From Nematostella vectensis (taxonomy: Eukaryota > Cnidaria > Anthozoa > Actiniaria > Edwardsiidae), in contig NC_064034.1 in assembly GCF_932526225.1 (NCBI RefSeq), positions 14,396,887 through 14,460,886 on the forward strand: 64,000 nt of DNA, in the 5' to 3' direction. Below, one piece after another: positions 43,014 to 53,257 of the stretch. Below the pieces are notes generated by a model that made no database searches, had not been told where the DNA came from, and saw only the letters and a program-made list of their open reading frames with translations. Position 1 is the first letter of the stretch. Each line of letters starts with the position of its first letter. The position numbers were made by a program, and so were the translations under genes.

Positions 43014-43056
43014 ATCTCTACAAGCCTGTTTTGTGGTTGTCCACTCATCAGGAGAT
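43014..43056 (-). ncRNA. Hammerhead with G12 changed to A (PLE-C)
   Basis: Stem I ATCTC/GAGAT, core CTGATGA, stem II GTGG-ACAA-CCAC, then AAAA in place of GAAA, stem III ACAG-GC-TTGT (one G-U pair). The fold is complete, and stem I differs from PLE-A/B by compensatory changes. G12 is the proposed general base of the ribozyme, so cleavage should be strongly reduced. Confidence 0.75.
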
Positions 43057-43162
43057 TTATTAAGAATATATTACTACCATCACTTATATACTATCTATGT
43101 ATAAAATTAACATGAAAATAGGGCGCGAAATTTGAATGGCTGTTATGATGAAATTGAATAGT

Positions 43163-44545
43163 TCAGCTGTTGCATAACAAGGCTTTGTTCCTGTTGCGGC
43201 ACGAAGACACTAACTCGTTACGCTTGTTTAAAGTTGATAGCTTGGGTTGGCGAATAATGATAAGTTTTTCTTTGAGGCAGAGATTACATCTTTTGCTAGA
43301 GCTGTTGTAGGTGGAGTGAGATGACAGGATTTTCCATGAAATAAAGTGTTCTATGTCGTTGTCTTGAGGGCTCCATATGTACTTGCTTAGTTCGGTCGAG
43401 TTTCTGTGTTTAGAGTGTCGGAATGAGGCGTTGTGGTTTCTATATCTTGTCTTGAATCCGTTCTCGGTTAGTCCTACGTAGGTTTCGGAGGTGTTGTTGT
43501 CCTTTCTTCTTACAGTGGCTTGGTAGATAACAGATAATTGGAGGCAGTTTCCGTCAAGGGGGCACGCGTTCTTTTGTCTGTAGTTGCATGTGTTGTTATT
43601 GGCGGTGGCGAGGGAGGTAGGGGCGTCTTCGGTTGTTATTGATGAGGCGATTATGCGTTTGTTGTGGCTGTCAATTATCTGCTTGTTGTTGCTCATGCAG
43701 CTATAACTAATTTTGATTATGTTCCAGTTGAAGATTTTTCTGAGTTTGTGGTCTTTAGGGAAGTGCTTGTCTATGAGTGAGAGGAATCTGTGACCGATGT
43801 TGGTGCTTGTGTTCTTGCTTAAAGGGGGGTTGTACCAGATAATGTTGTTGCGCTGGCGGTTCTTGCGTTTGTTTGTGGTGTTTGGTTCGTAGGGCAGCGT
43901 GTAGTTATATCCACGTTCGTCGAGTGCCTTCTGGTATGGCGGGGCGGCTTGGTCAAAGGTTTCTTTGTCTGATGATAGTGTAGAAAAGCGTTTGTTGATA
44001 CTGGCAGGGATATTCTTTGTGATAGTAGGTGGGTGGTTGCTCTCGCAGTGGACGTACTGTAGTGGGGCGTTCGGTTTGGTGAAAGGTTGGTAGGTGTTGT
44101 GGTTCAGGTCGTATGTGACGTCTAGGAAGTTGACTACTCGCTTGTTGTCTTCTATGGTGATTCGCAGTCCGTTGTTATTGAAGATGCAGCATAGTTCTTT
44201 CTTGATATTTTTTGTGTTTTTAGGTGTGGCGCTTGTGATGGCTAGTCCGTCGTCGCGGTAGAGTCCTACGTTGATGTTGAGGTCTTAGAGTTGGTAGAGG
44301 AGGAAGTCGCCTACAAGTTCGCATGTTTCAGCACCGTCGTAGCTTCCCATTGTCACGTCAAATGTCGAGTTGCCTTTTTTGTGCCAGGGTGTTTGGTTGT
44401 GAACTAGGATAGAGCTCTTGGCGTGGGTTATGATGTTTTTTTCTTCAGCGCTGATGCAGTCGTAGTCAGCGGCGAAGTCGAGGGCTTTGTTTAGGAGTTC
44501 TTGGCTGATGGATGGGTGGAATTCCACTATGTCGAAACATATATA
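43163..44545 (-). pseudogene. Penelope-like RT/GIY-YIG protein of PLE-C
   Basis: From the 5' edge: motif A ([10 protein letters not shown]), [16 protein letters not shown], an in-frame TAA at about 44285-44287 just before DLNINVGLYRDDG, then an open frame through the thumb. The Cys cluster is altered (CNYRQKNACPLDGNC, a Tyr in place of a Cys). The endonuclease (VIYQATV, ETYVGLTENGFKTRYRNH, STELSKY) and the C-terminus end at 43163. RT catalytic Asp residues are intact, but one nonsense codon and the Cys loss make it non-functional. No Met exists between the stop and 43696. Confidence 0.8.
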
Positions 44546-47159
44546 GTTTCCTTTTATATACAGAGAGTACCCGAACAGAACACTCTTACAGGTAATGGCA
44601 GATGGATGATGTTTGTTAAATTATAATTAATAACAATTAAGCTTTCTTTATTCTAAACTGCTCCTACTGTGGATTGGTCTTTTGCCTGTAAAGGCAAAGC
44701 TGGTTGTTGATGCAGTGTCGACTTAACGTTGTGGTCAATACACTGTGACCAGCAATTGGAATCCAGGCAAGTATGTACTTCCTACATGAAACTTTTCCTC
44801 TTTTTTTTTCTTCAACATTTGTTAGAAATGATACATCCCCAATCAATGAAATAATTACGAGTTATTATAGAACATAAAAAGTGTACCACTTTAAGAATCA
44901 TTGCACATAACCAATCCAAAGCAGCAGCTGCAACCAATCTGCAACTATCTTCTTTTATATGCAGAGAGTACCCGAACAGAACACACTTACAGGTAATGGC
45001 AGATGGTCTTTAGCATCGTTCTTTATGATGTCTATGTATAACCTTTTTACACAATGCACAGGTACTCTTGTGAGCATGGGATGAATTTGGTGAAGTACAG
45101 TATTAGCTGGATATACACAAATAAAACGTTAAGTGTTTGATTGATTGATTGAAATTCCTTCACCACGGCTGGATCTCTGCTCATTGGTGGTAGAATCAAT
45201 ATTGGCTTAATATTTTTGAATCCAATAACTAAAAATTTCATCATTTCGTATAACGTCACCCATGACGTTAAGAATCTCATAATAGTAAGTTTTCCCACCG
45301 CAGCCAGGAGAATCTTTTCGGTTATTTGTAATTCTCTTGTGTTGGTTGTCTTTTCTGAGGATTTGGGGTTTTTGCTCGTACGGATCCATAACTGCCATGG
45401 TGATAACGATTCGACGCCAAATCTGTAAAATCCATTGGACAAGGGAATTTTGTGTCCTTCTACTCTATGAACAGAGTTTTTCTCCTTAAATCTCAAAAAG
45501 AATGTTTATGTCTCGTCGCCTCTGCGTGCCTCATGCTGCTGCGCTGCCTGAGCTTTGTTTACTGGACAATATAACACACAACCAACTATTTGTTTGTTAA
45601 TGGCAAAGGGGGAAAACCCGATGCCGCTTTATTAAAATTATAATTCATAATAAATAATTTATAGTCTTTCTATAACATTCTTTTCAATAATAATTAACCT
45701 TGGCCAAGTAAAGGTGTGGGCAATCAAAACGCCAAATCAAAACGAAAGATGAGCGAGAACTGAACCACGCGATCAATCCAGAGCACGTCACAATTATGCC
45801 CTATAGGGTATATGTTGTAATTGACCTTCCATCCAATCCACATCCGCGTGACGTCACGCAATATAACGTAACGGAAATAATTGTAACTTTTATAAACAAT
45901 TAATCAACCGGCAGTTTGACATAAAACTATTTTTTGTGAACAAAAAATTCCTTTCTGATGAGGTGACTGTTTTTTGGTACAGCGGATATTAAGGGAATTG
46001 TACAAGGCTGCTGATGGACTTCTCGATCGCTCCAAAAAATGGAACATTTACTGTGTTGACATGACCTTGTTGAAATTGATCTTGTTGAACTTGTTGCTGC
46101 GTTGATTGAGGGTTCACATTAGATTGAATATAGAACCATCAAAACGACATTGCGAAAAGAAACCAAAGCAAAATCAAATAAAGATTTTTACGGAGGATTG
46201 TGGCGGCAGTCCTTATCCCGGATGTAACTCAACGCTTTTTGTATGGCATACGTTTTGTGAAAGTGGCCAGTCAGAAGGATAACCTTAAAGTTCTTTATAT
46301 CTTTTCTCGGAAAGAAATATCAAGCAATTGAAAAACGCTTTGAGGTGGTTATTAGGTTCAAAAGAACCAGCCCCATTCAAATTTCACTTGGTCCCTAGGA
46401 GCAGGGCTTTGAAAACTTTGTGGTCTAGTTCCTATAGATGTTCTGAATCTCTATTGCTGAACATAATATTACATTCACCTGTCATACAATGAGTCATAGG
46501 ATCCAAAATGGGGGCATGAAACCATCTCAAAGGGGGAAACCAAAATTTAAACAGGATATATTGCTGTTTCCTCCCCCACCCCCGTAAGCTTTTCTATCTA
46601 CTTACCTCTCCAGTTCATATTTGAAGCTTCCAAGCCAACCCTTTTTCCCCGTCAATTTTTAATTCAATACATTTTAAATGATTTTTGATTGAATCATGTA
46701 GAGAAATTTAGTGTTCTTTTTGTAGGTTTTAAAAAGGCTTAGATAATAGCGCAAGCTGACAAGATGGTACTGCTCGTTGCCAACGCATAATTCTGCTTGT
46801 GCCTGTCTCCTTCGTTCTAGAAATACCTCCCGTAATGATCGGTGGGAGGATTTTCGAACCCTTTTAGTCAATAATTAAACGTCCACAGACCTGGAAAGTC
46901 TTCAGTGTATAACGTAGCGTAACCGTGTTTTTTTGTAATCCTTGAAGATAAACCGCCATTAATCCACGGGCTTGGCATTCGCCATTTTGCGCCTGGCCTC
47001 AAGTTGTTCAACCTCGGCAATCCCAGTGACCATTGCCATTATATATATATATATATATAATCGTGAGTGCAGGCGTTCATATAACAGTGCTCAATACATA
47101 GGTGTAGAGCGGCATATATCTTGGTTTGTAGGGAAAAAAAACACGCGAACTACCGTTTC

Positions 47160-47202
47160 ATCTCTACAAGCCTGTTTTGTGGTTGTCCACTCATCAGGAG
47201 AT
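47160..47202 (-). ncRNA. Hammerhead with G12 changed to A (PLE-D)
   Basis: Identical in all paired and core positions to the PLE-C motif, including AAAA for GAAA. The change was therefore present before the flanking sequence was duplicated. Confidence 0.75.
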
Positions 47203-47308
47203 TTATTAAGAATATATTACTACCATCACTTATATACTATCTATGTATAAAATTAACATGAAAATAGGGCGCGAAATTTGAATGGCTGTTATGATGAAAT
47301 TGAATAGT

Positions 47309-48674
47309 TCAGCTGTTGCATAACAAGGCTTTGTTCCTGTTGCGGCACGAAGACACTAACTCGTTACGCTTGTTTAAAGTTGATAGCTTGGGTTGGCGGA
47401 TAATGATAAGTTTTTCTTTGAGGCAGAGATTACATCTTTTGCTAGAGCTGTTGTAGGTGGAGTGAGATGACAGGATTTTCCATGAAATAAAGTGTTCTAT
47501 GTCGTTGTCTTTAAGGCTTCATATGTACTTGCTTAGTTCGGTCGAGTTTCTGTGTTTAGCGTGTCGGAATGAGGCGGTGTGGTTTCTATATTTTGTCTTG
47601 AATTCCTTCTCGGTTAGTCCTACGTAGGTTTCGGAGGTGTTGTTGTCCTTTCTTCTTACAGTGGCTTGGTAGATAACAGATAATTGGAGGCAGTTTCCGT
47701 CAAGGGGGCACGCGTTATTTTGTCTGCAGTTGCATGTTTTGTTATTGGCGGTGGCGAGGGAGGTGGAGGCGTCTTCGGTTGTTATTGATGAGGCGATTAT
47801 GCGTTTGTTGTGGCTGTCAATTATCTGCTTGGTGCTGCTCATGCAGCTATAACTGATTTTGATTGTGTTCCAGTTTAAGATTTTTCTAAGTTTTTGGTCT
47901 TTATGGAAGTGCTTGTCTATGAGTGAGAGGAATCTGTGACCGATGTTGGTGCTTGTGTTCTTGCTTAAAGGGGGGTTGTACCAGATAATGTTGTTGCGTT
48001 GGCGGTTCTTGCGTTTGTTTGTGATGTTAGGTTCGTAGTGCAGCGTGTAGTTATATCCACGTTCGCCGAGTGCCTTCTGGTATGGCGGGGCGGCTTGGTC
48101 AAAGGTTTCTTTGTCTGATGATAGTGTAGAAAAGCGTTTGTTGATACTGGCAGGGATATTCTTTGTGATAGTAGGTGGGTGGTTGCTCTCGCGGTGGACG
48201 TACGGTAGTGGGGCGTTCGGTTTGGTGAAAGGTTGGTAGGTGTTGTGGTTCAGGTCGAATGTGACGTCTAGGAAGTTGACTACTCGTTTGTTGGCTTCTA
48301 TGGTGATTCGCAGTTTGTTGTTGTTGAAGATGCGGCATAGTTCTTTCTTGATATTTTCTGTGTTTTTAGGTGTGGCGCTTGTGATGGCTAGTCCGTCGTC
48401 GCGGTAGAGTCCTACGTTGATGTTGAGGTCTTGGAGTTGGGAGAGGAGGAAGTTGCCTACAAGTTCGCATGTTTCAGCGCCGTCAAACCTTCCCATCGTC
48501 ACGTCGAATGTCGAGTTGCCTTTTTTGTGCCAGGGTGTTTGGTTGTGAACTAGGATAGAGCATTTGGCGCGGGTTATGATGTTTTTTCTTCTTCGCTGAT
48601 GCAGTCGTAGTCAGCGGCGAAGTCGAGGGCTTTGTTTAGGAGTTTTTGGCTGATGGATGGGTAGAATTCCACTA
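47309..48674 (-). pseudogene. Penelope-like RT/GIY-YIG protein of PLE-D
   Basis: A 1-nt loss in an A run near 48580 separates the motif A region from the rest. The main frame (48502-47519) holds [21 protein letters not shown], the thumb, an intact Cys cluster (CNCRQNNACPLDGNC) and the endonuclease (VIYQATV, TYVGLTEKEFKTKYRNH, STELSKYI). A TGA where PLE-C has Trp truncates the last roughly 65 residues, which remain readable beyond it to 47309. The two PLEs of the array thus carry different inactivating mutations. Confidence 0.8.
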
Positions 48675-50610
48675 TTCTAGTGAAACCATTATCTCTAGTC
48701 TGTAGTATGTTATGGGAAGTAGATAAGTACGTTCTGCCTCAAGTTCAACCAACAGTGTAAGGTTTCACAACTCTGAAAGAAAGTTTCTTGCAAATTTGAG
48801 CTTGGAATGTTTGTTAAATTATAATTAATAACAATTAAGCTTTCTTCATTCTAAACTGCTCCTACTGTGGATTGGTCTTTTGCCTGTAAAGGCAAAGCTG
48901 ATTGTTGATGCAGTGTCGACTCAACGTTGTGGTCAATACACTGTGACCAGCAATTGGAATCCAGGCAAGTATGTACTTCCTACATGAAACTTTTCCTCTT
49001 TTTTTCTTCTTCAACATTTGTTAGAAATGATACATCCCCAATCAATAAAATAATTACGAGTTATTATAGAACATAAAAAGTGCACCACTTTAAGAATCAT
49101 TGCACATAACCAATCCAAAGCAGTAGCTGCAACCAATCTGCAACTATCTTCTTTTATATGCAGAGAGTACCCGAACAGAACACACTTACAGGTAATGGCA
49201 GATGGTCTTTAGCATCGTTCTTTATGATGTCTATGTATAACCTTTTTACACAATGCACAGGTACTCTTGTGTGCATGGGATGAATTTGGTGAAGTACAGT
49301 ATTAGCTGGATATACACAAATGAAACGTTAAGTGTTTGATTGATTGATTGAAATTCCTTCATCACGGCTGGATCTCTGCTCATTGGTGGTAGAATCAATA
49401 TTGGCTTAATATATTTGAATCCGATAACTAAAAATTTCATCATTTCGTATAACGTCACCCATGACGTTAAGAATCTCATAATAGTAAGTTTTCCCACCGC
49501 AGCCAGGAGAATCTTTTCGGTTATTTGTAATTCTCTTGTGTTGGTTGTCTTTTCTGAGGATTTGGGGTTTTCGCTCGTACGGATCCATAACTGCAATGGC
49601 TTCGACGCCAAATCTGTAAATCCATTGGACAAGGGAATTTTGTGTCCTTCTACTCTATGCCCAGAGTTTTTCTCCTTAAATCTCAAAAAGAATGTTTCTG
49701 ATGAGGTGAATGTTTGTTTGAGTTTGGATACAGAGGATATTGAGGGAATTGTACAAGGCTGCTGATGGACTTTACACACACTTCACGCCAGTGATAAACT
49801 TCGATCGCTCCAAAAAATGGAACATTTACTGTGTTGACATGACCTTGTTGAAATTGATCTTGTTGAACTTGTTGCTGCGTTGATTGAGGGTTCACATTAG
49901 ATTGAATATAGAACCATGAAATCGACATTGCGAAAAGAAACCAACGCAAAATAAAGATTTTTAAGGAGGATTGTTGCGGCAGTCCTTATACCTGATGTAA
50001 CTCAATGCTTTTTGTATGACATACGTTTTGTGGAAGTGGCCAGTCAGAAGGATAACCTTAAAGTTCTTTATATCTTTTCTTGGAAAGAAATATCAAGCAA
50101 TTGAAAAACGCTTTGAGGTGGTTATTAGTTTCAAAAGAACCCGGATGTAACTCAATGCTTTTTGTATGGCATACGTTTTGTTAAAGTGGCCAGTCAGACG
50201 GATAACCTTAAAGTTCTTTATATCTTTTCTTGGAAAGAAATATCAAGCAATTGAAAAATGTTTTGAGGTGGTTATCAGGTTCAAAAGAACAAGCCTCATT
50301 CAAATTTCACTTGGTCCCTAGGAGCAGGACTTTGAAAACTTTGTGTTCTAGTTCTAATAGATTTTCTGAATCTCTATTGCTGAACATAATATTACATTCA
50401 CCTGTCATACAATTAGTCATAGGATCCAAAGAGGGGGCAGGAAACCATTTCAAAGGGGGAAACCAAAATTGAAACAGGATATATTGCTGTTTCCTCCCCC
50501 ACCTCCGTAAGCTTTTCTATCTACTTACTTCTCCAGTTAAATTTAAAGCTTCTAAGCCAACCCATTTTTCCCGGCAATTTTTTATTCAATACATTTCAAA
50601 TGATTTTTGA
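48675..50610. repeat. Tandem array unit 3 (partial)
   Basis: Starts TTCTAGTGAAACCATTATC like unit 1 and matches it to about 50610, where the similarity stops at the point at which units 1 and 2 enter the P-like-adjacent fragment. It lacks the 447-bp segment and any PLE, and has an internal duplication (49994-50290). Confidence 0.7.
49994..50290. repeat. 150-bp tandem duplication inside unit 3
   Basis: 49994-50143 and 50144-50290 both start GATGTAACTCAATGC and end TCAAAAGAAC. Units 1 and 2 have a single copy (near 42,076 and 46,216). The duplication therefore arose after the units diverged. Confidence 0.8.
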
Positions 50611-52178
50611 CTATTTGATATATTTAATTTTTATATAACTTTTCAAGCTTTTTCAAACAGCTTTTGATTATTTAAACTTTTATATTTATCCATATTGTTT
50701 ATATTTAAGGAAAATAACTAAAGAAGTTCAATCAAGGGGGAAAAAGGAAAAGTGATATAAAGAGAAAGGAAATTAAAGGGAAAGTGAAATAGAGGATAAA
50801 CCACATTGGGATACTTTATTAGAGATTTCTTTATAAAATAAACAAAAATGAATGCCCGATTTATGTTGAATATTGAACGCAGCGAATAAAATTTTTCTAA
50901 CCTTATTATCCGAAATGTCTCCGGCCTTCTGAGTTAGCGAAATTCTTTTTAGTTGCCTCTTGTTATATTTCTAATTCTCTTGTCTAAAAACCTAGCGATC
51001 GTTGTTTTCAAGTCTCAAAACATTTGAACGGTACTGTGTAACCTCCTCATAGCTCATGATTACAATTCTTCTCGTAGCGTGGTGTCCTGGTATCTGTTAA
51101 GTTATCTAATGTTAAATTATCTAAATGTTATATAAATACTGGAATAAAGTCTGCCATGGCTACCCTTGTGATAGATGAATAATGAAATGAGCACGAGGTC
51201 CCCAATACATACTAGTAAAGGACAAAATATCGACTAACTATTATTTTACTGCATCTCAAACATCATCATCAAACATGTACATAATTGAGTCATATGAATA
51301 AGACCAGTGACACCTGGAAACATTAAGTCATCTTTTATAGTAATAACGTTTGGAGGATTCAAAGTAAATGGAGTTCATCAAGACTTTTATTTAAAGCTTA
51401 TTTTCTTTTATTATTCACAGTCACTGTCCAATGTCCATGTCTTGAACTTACCTGCTTATCAGATGTTACTGAGTAAGCTAGCAAAAAAGCTAGTATTGCA
51501 AAGTATTGCAAAGTGGTATAGCTATACGATAAAGTTTCCGTGGTCACGATGGGATACCTGTGAAGTTTTCCCGTGTGTGTGTCGTGCCTCTGATTGGTCG
51601 AAAATTGAATGGCGCCAAAGTGGGGGACGCGCGTAAAATTTTTTGCTTGCTAAAAAAGCTACAATTAACTAAAACAACACCGAAAACAACACGAATACGA
51701 ACACGGAAAATGGAAAGAATTGCGAAGATGGAGGTTAGAACTTTTTTTAATTTTCAATTTTCAATGTATTTGTATTTCCCTGTTATAAACTTTATTTAGT
51801 CGGGCTAGAATCATAATTTAAAAATTTCTGCTTATTTGGTTTGATGTCGGCGAGAGTCCCAGTGAACAAACATGGCTCTTCAAAGAGGCGAGTTTCAAAA
51901 ACTAGACCATAAACAAAGCGCCAGAAATGCAAGATTGACGGTAGGGTATGACAGAAGAAGAGAGGAGAAATGCGAATGAAAGGGAACGCCAACAACAGTC
52001 AGAACGCGGCACGTATGACAGAAGAGGACAAGAGAGATGAGAATGAAACACGGCGCCAAAGTCGATTGTGTATTACAGAAGAGCAAAGAGAGCTAAAAAA
52101 GGTAGAAAGACAAAGAGCGAAAACGGAAGAAGAAGATTGACAATCTTCCCAGCGCTACAAATAGTTCAGGTTAGTTTG
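50611..52178. other. No clear gene; weak Helitron-like coding remnant at 51840-52140
   Basis: AT-rich to 51500. At 51840-52140 plus-strand frames give short charged repeats such as MTEEDKRDENETRRQSR and ITEEQRELKKVERQR, broken by stops. TEEQR-type repeats are common in N-termini of Helitron-encoded proteins, but this is too short to assign. A frame at 51560-51799 is unsupported. Confidence 0.3.
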
Positions 52179-52183
52179 GTATA

Positions 52184-52323
52184 TGTAGTATTGGGCTACC
52201 TGTAGTAGCAGAGTGGACTAGGGGGACTGGGGCGGAGTAAGATATCGGCCTCCTAGAGCGATCGGACTACGATTGTATGGTAGCACCTTAGAATATCTTA
52301 GACACAATAAACGTCTTACTACA
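52184..52323 (+). repeat. 5' LTR (140 bp)
   Basis: Starts TGTAGTATTGGGCTACC and ends CTTACTACA. Contains AATAAA near its end (in GACACAATAAACG), a possible polyadenylation signal; the 3' LTR has ATTAAA there. Unusually short for Ty3/gypsy. Confidence 0.95.
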
Positions 52324-52335
52324 TGGTGTCAGAAG
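52324..52335 (+). other. Primer binding site, tRNA-Leu type
   Basis: TGGTGTCAGAAG directly follows the LTR. It is complementary to the 3' end of an animal tRNA-Leu ending CTTCTGACA plus CCA. The complementarity stops after 12 nt. Inferred from general knowledge of that tRNA. Confidence 0.6.
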
Positions 52336-53257
52336 ATGGCAAGCAGCACGCAATTCGTGAAGCCACCCGAAGTATTGGAAATTTCGAGCGAAAATCCAGC
52401 GTTTGCTTGGAAAAAGTGGAAGCAAAAATTTGAAATTTATTTGAAGGCTACTGCCACCTCCACGAAGCCTGACGAAGTCAAGGTGGGTTTACCGCTCAAT
52501 CATATTGGAGACAAATGCCTAGAAATATATAGTAACTTTGTATTTCGCACTGATCAACCAAACACAGATGGTGGAGACCCTATACAAGGCGAAAACCCGG
52601 ATAATTACAAGACGGTGATAGAGAAGTTTGACCAATATTTTACTAAACGAGACCCACAGTTAATGCTCCGCGAGAAGTTCTGGTTCCAGCTCCAACGAGA
52701 ACCAAATCAGAGTTTTGACTCCTGGGTAATCACTGTTAAGAGGAAGGGCTGCAGAATGTAAATTCCCACCCGAATTCCAAGCTATAAGGGATAAGCCTAC
52801 CTTTCCCTGTGTAGATGATAGGTCTAAATTGAAGTTGCACGAAGAAGGGGCAGGGCTTTCACTCGATAAAACAATAACAATCCTCTCGATGAAAGAAGCA
52901 TCTAGTCGGGAACTACAAGAATCAAAGACGGCAACAATCGAGAGAGTAGGATTGAGAGCACCTGGAAAAACAGCACCCCAGTATGCACAGCGGTCCGGGA
53001 CAAAAAGTAAACGGAGACAGCCACCTGATAGATGCGGATACTGTGGCAGAGACCATCCTCGAGACAAAATCAACTGTCCAGCAGCTAACGTGCGTTGTGA
53101 TAAATGCACCAAAGCTGGGCATTTCGCTGCTGTATGTAGAAGCAAACCGAATACAAGAGTAAGTCAAGTAGAAGATGCACATGAGGGTGAGGTTTTAGAG
53201 CATAACCCGACATTCGTGGAACGGGTTTTGGCAGTCCCTCAAACAGATAATACATAA
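52336..53257 (+). pseudogene. Gag of the gypsy element (frameshifted)
   Basis: The frame from ATG 52336 encodes a capsid-like region (AFAWKKWKQKFEIYLKAT; VIEKFDQYFTKRDPQLMLRE; FWFQLQREPNQSFDSWV), then shifts at a G run near 52748. Coding continues in the next frame with CKFPPEFQAIRD, LDKTITILSMKEAS and two zinc knuckles, CGYCGRDHPRDKINC and CDKCTKAGHFAAVC (53033-53140). It ends at TAA 53257. Gag packages element RNA. The same zinc-knuckle architecture is seen in the minus-strand fragment at 1-1450, so the two elements belong to related groups. Confidence 0.85.

Larger units (their letters stand above)
40335..44545. repeat. Tandem array unit 1
   Basis: The first copy of a unit repeated with offsets of 4,139 and then 4,199 bp (ATCATTTCGT at 41101, 45240, 49439). 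Content: about 2.2 kb of sequence without a clear gene, a P-like-adjacent fragment (42545-42900), then PLE-C. Short minus frames around 40893-41357 are conserved between units but shift frame between copies; I do not treat them as genes. Identity with unit 2 outside the PLE body is about 98-99% by eye. Confidence 0.75.
42901..44545 (-). mobile_element. Penelope-like element PLE-C, 5'-truncated
   Basis: A second PLE family (about 80% to PLE-A/B in coding by eye). 3' terminal repeat, altered hammerhead (43056-43014), 3' UTR, endonuclease and RT back to the ICFDIVEF region. The 5' edge at 44545 is followed by about 60 bp copied from elsewhere in the unit. Confidence 0.8.
44546..48674. repeat. 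Tandem array unit 2
   Basis: Begins with a 60-odd-bp patch (44546-44609: CAGAGAGTACCCGAACAGAA to GGTAATGGCAGATGG) that duplicates text found later in the same unit. It then joins the unit at TTTGTTAAATT, so the first roughly 140 bp of the unit are missing. It carries the 447-bp segment (45508-45954, palindrome at 45846-45859), the P-like-adjacent fragment (46680-47040) and PLE-D. Confidence 0.75.
47041..48674 (-). mobile_element. Penelope-like element PLE-D, 5'-truncated
   Basis: Same family and same 3' flank as PLE-C; the 5' edge is at 48674, about 20 bp short of PLE-C's extent. The 3' UTR and hammerhead are nearly identical to PLE-C, but the coding body differs at roughly 5-9% of positions. 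Confidence 0.8.

Noticed and set aside
52660..53145. 161-codon minus frame opposite gag
   Set aside because: It is antisense to zinc-knuckle and capsid coding of the gypsy element. Other minus frames across 53376-55784 are rejected on the same grounds.
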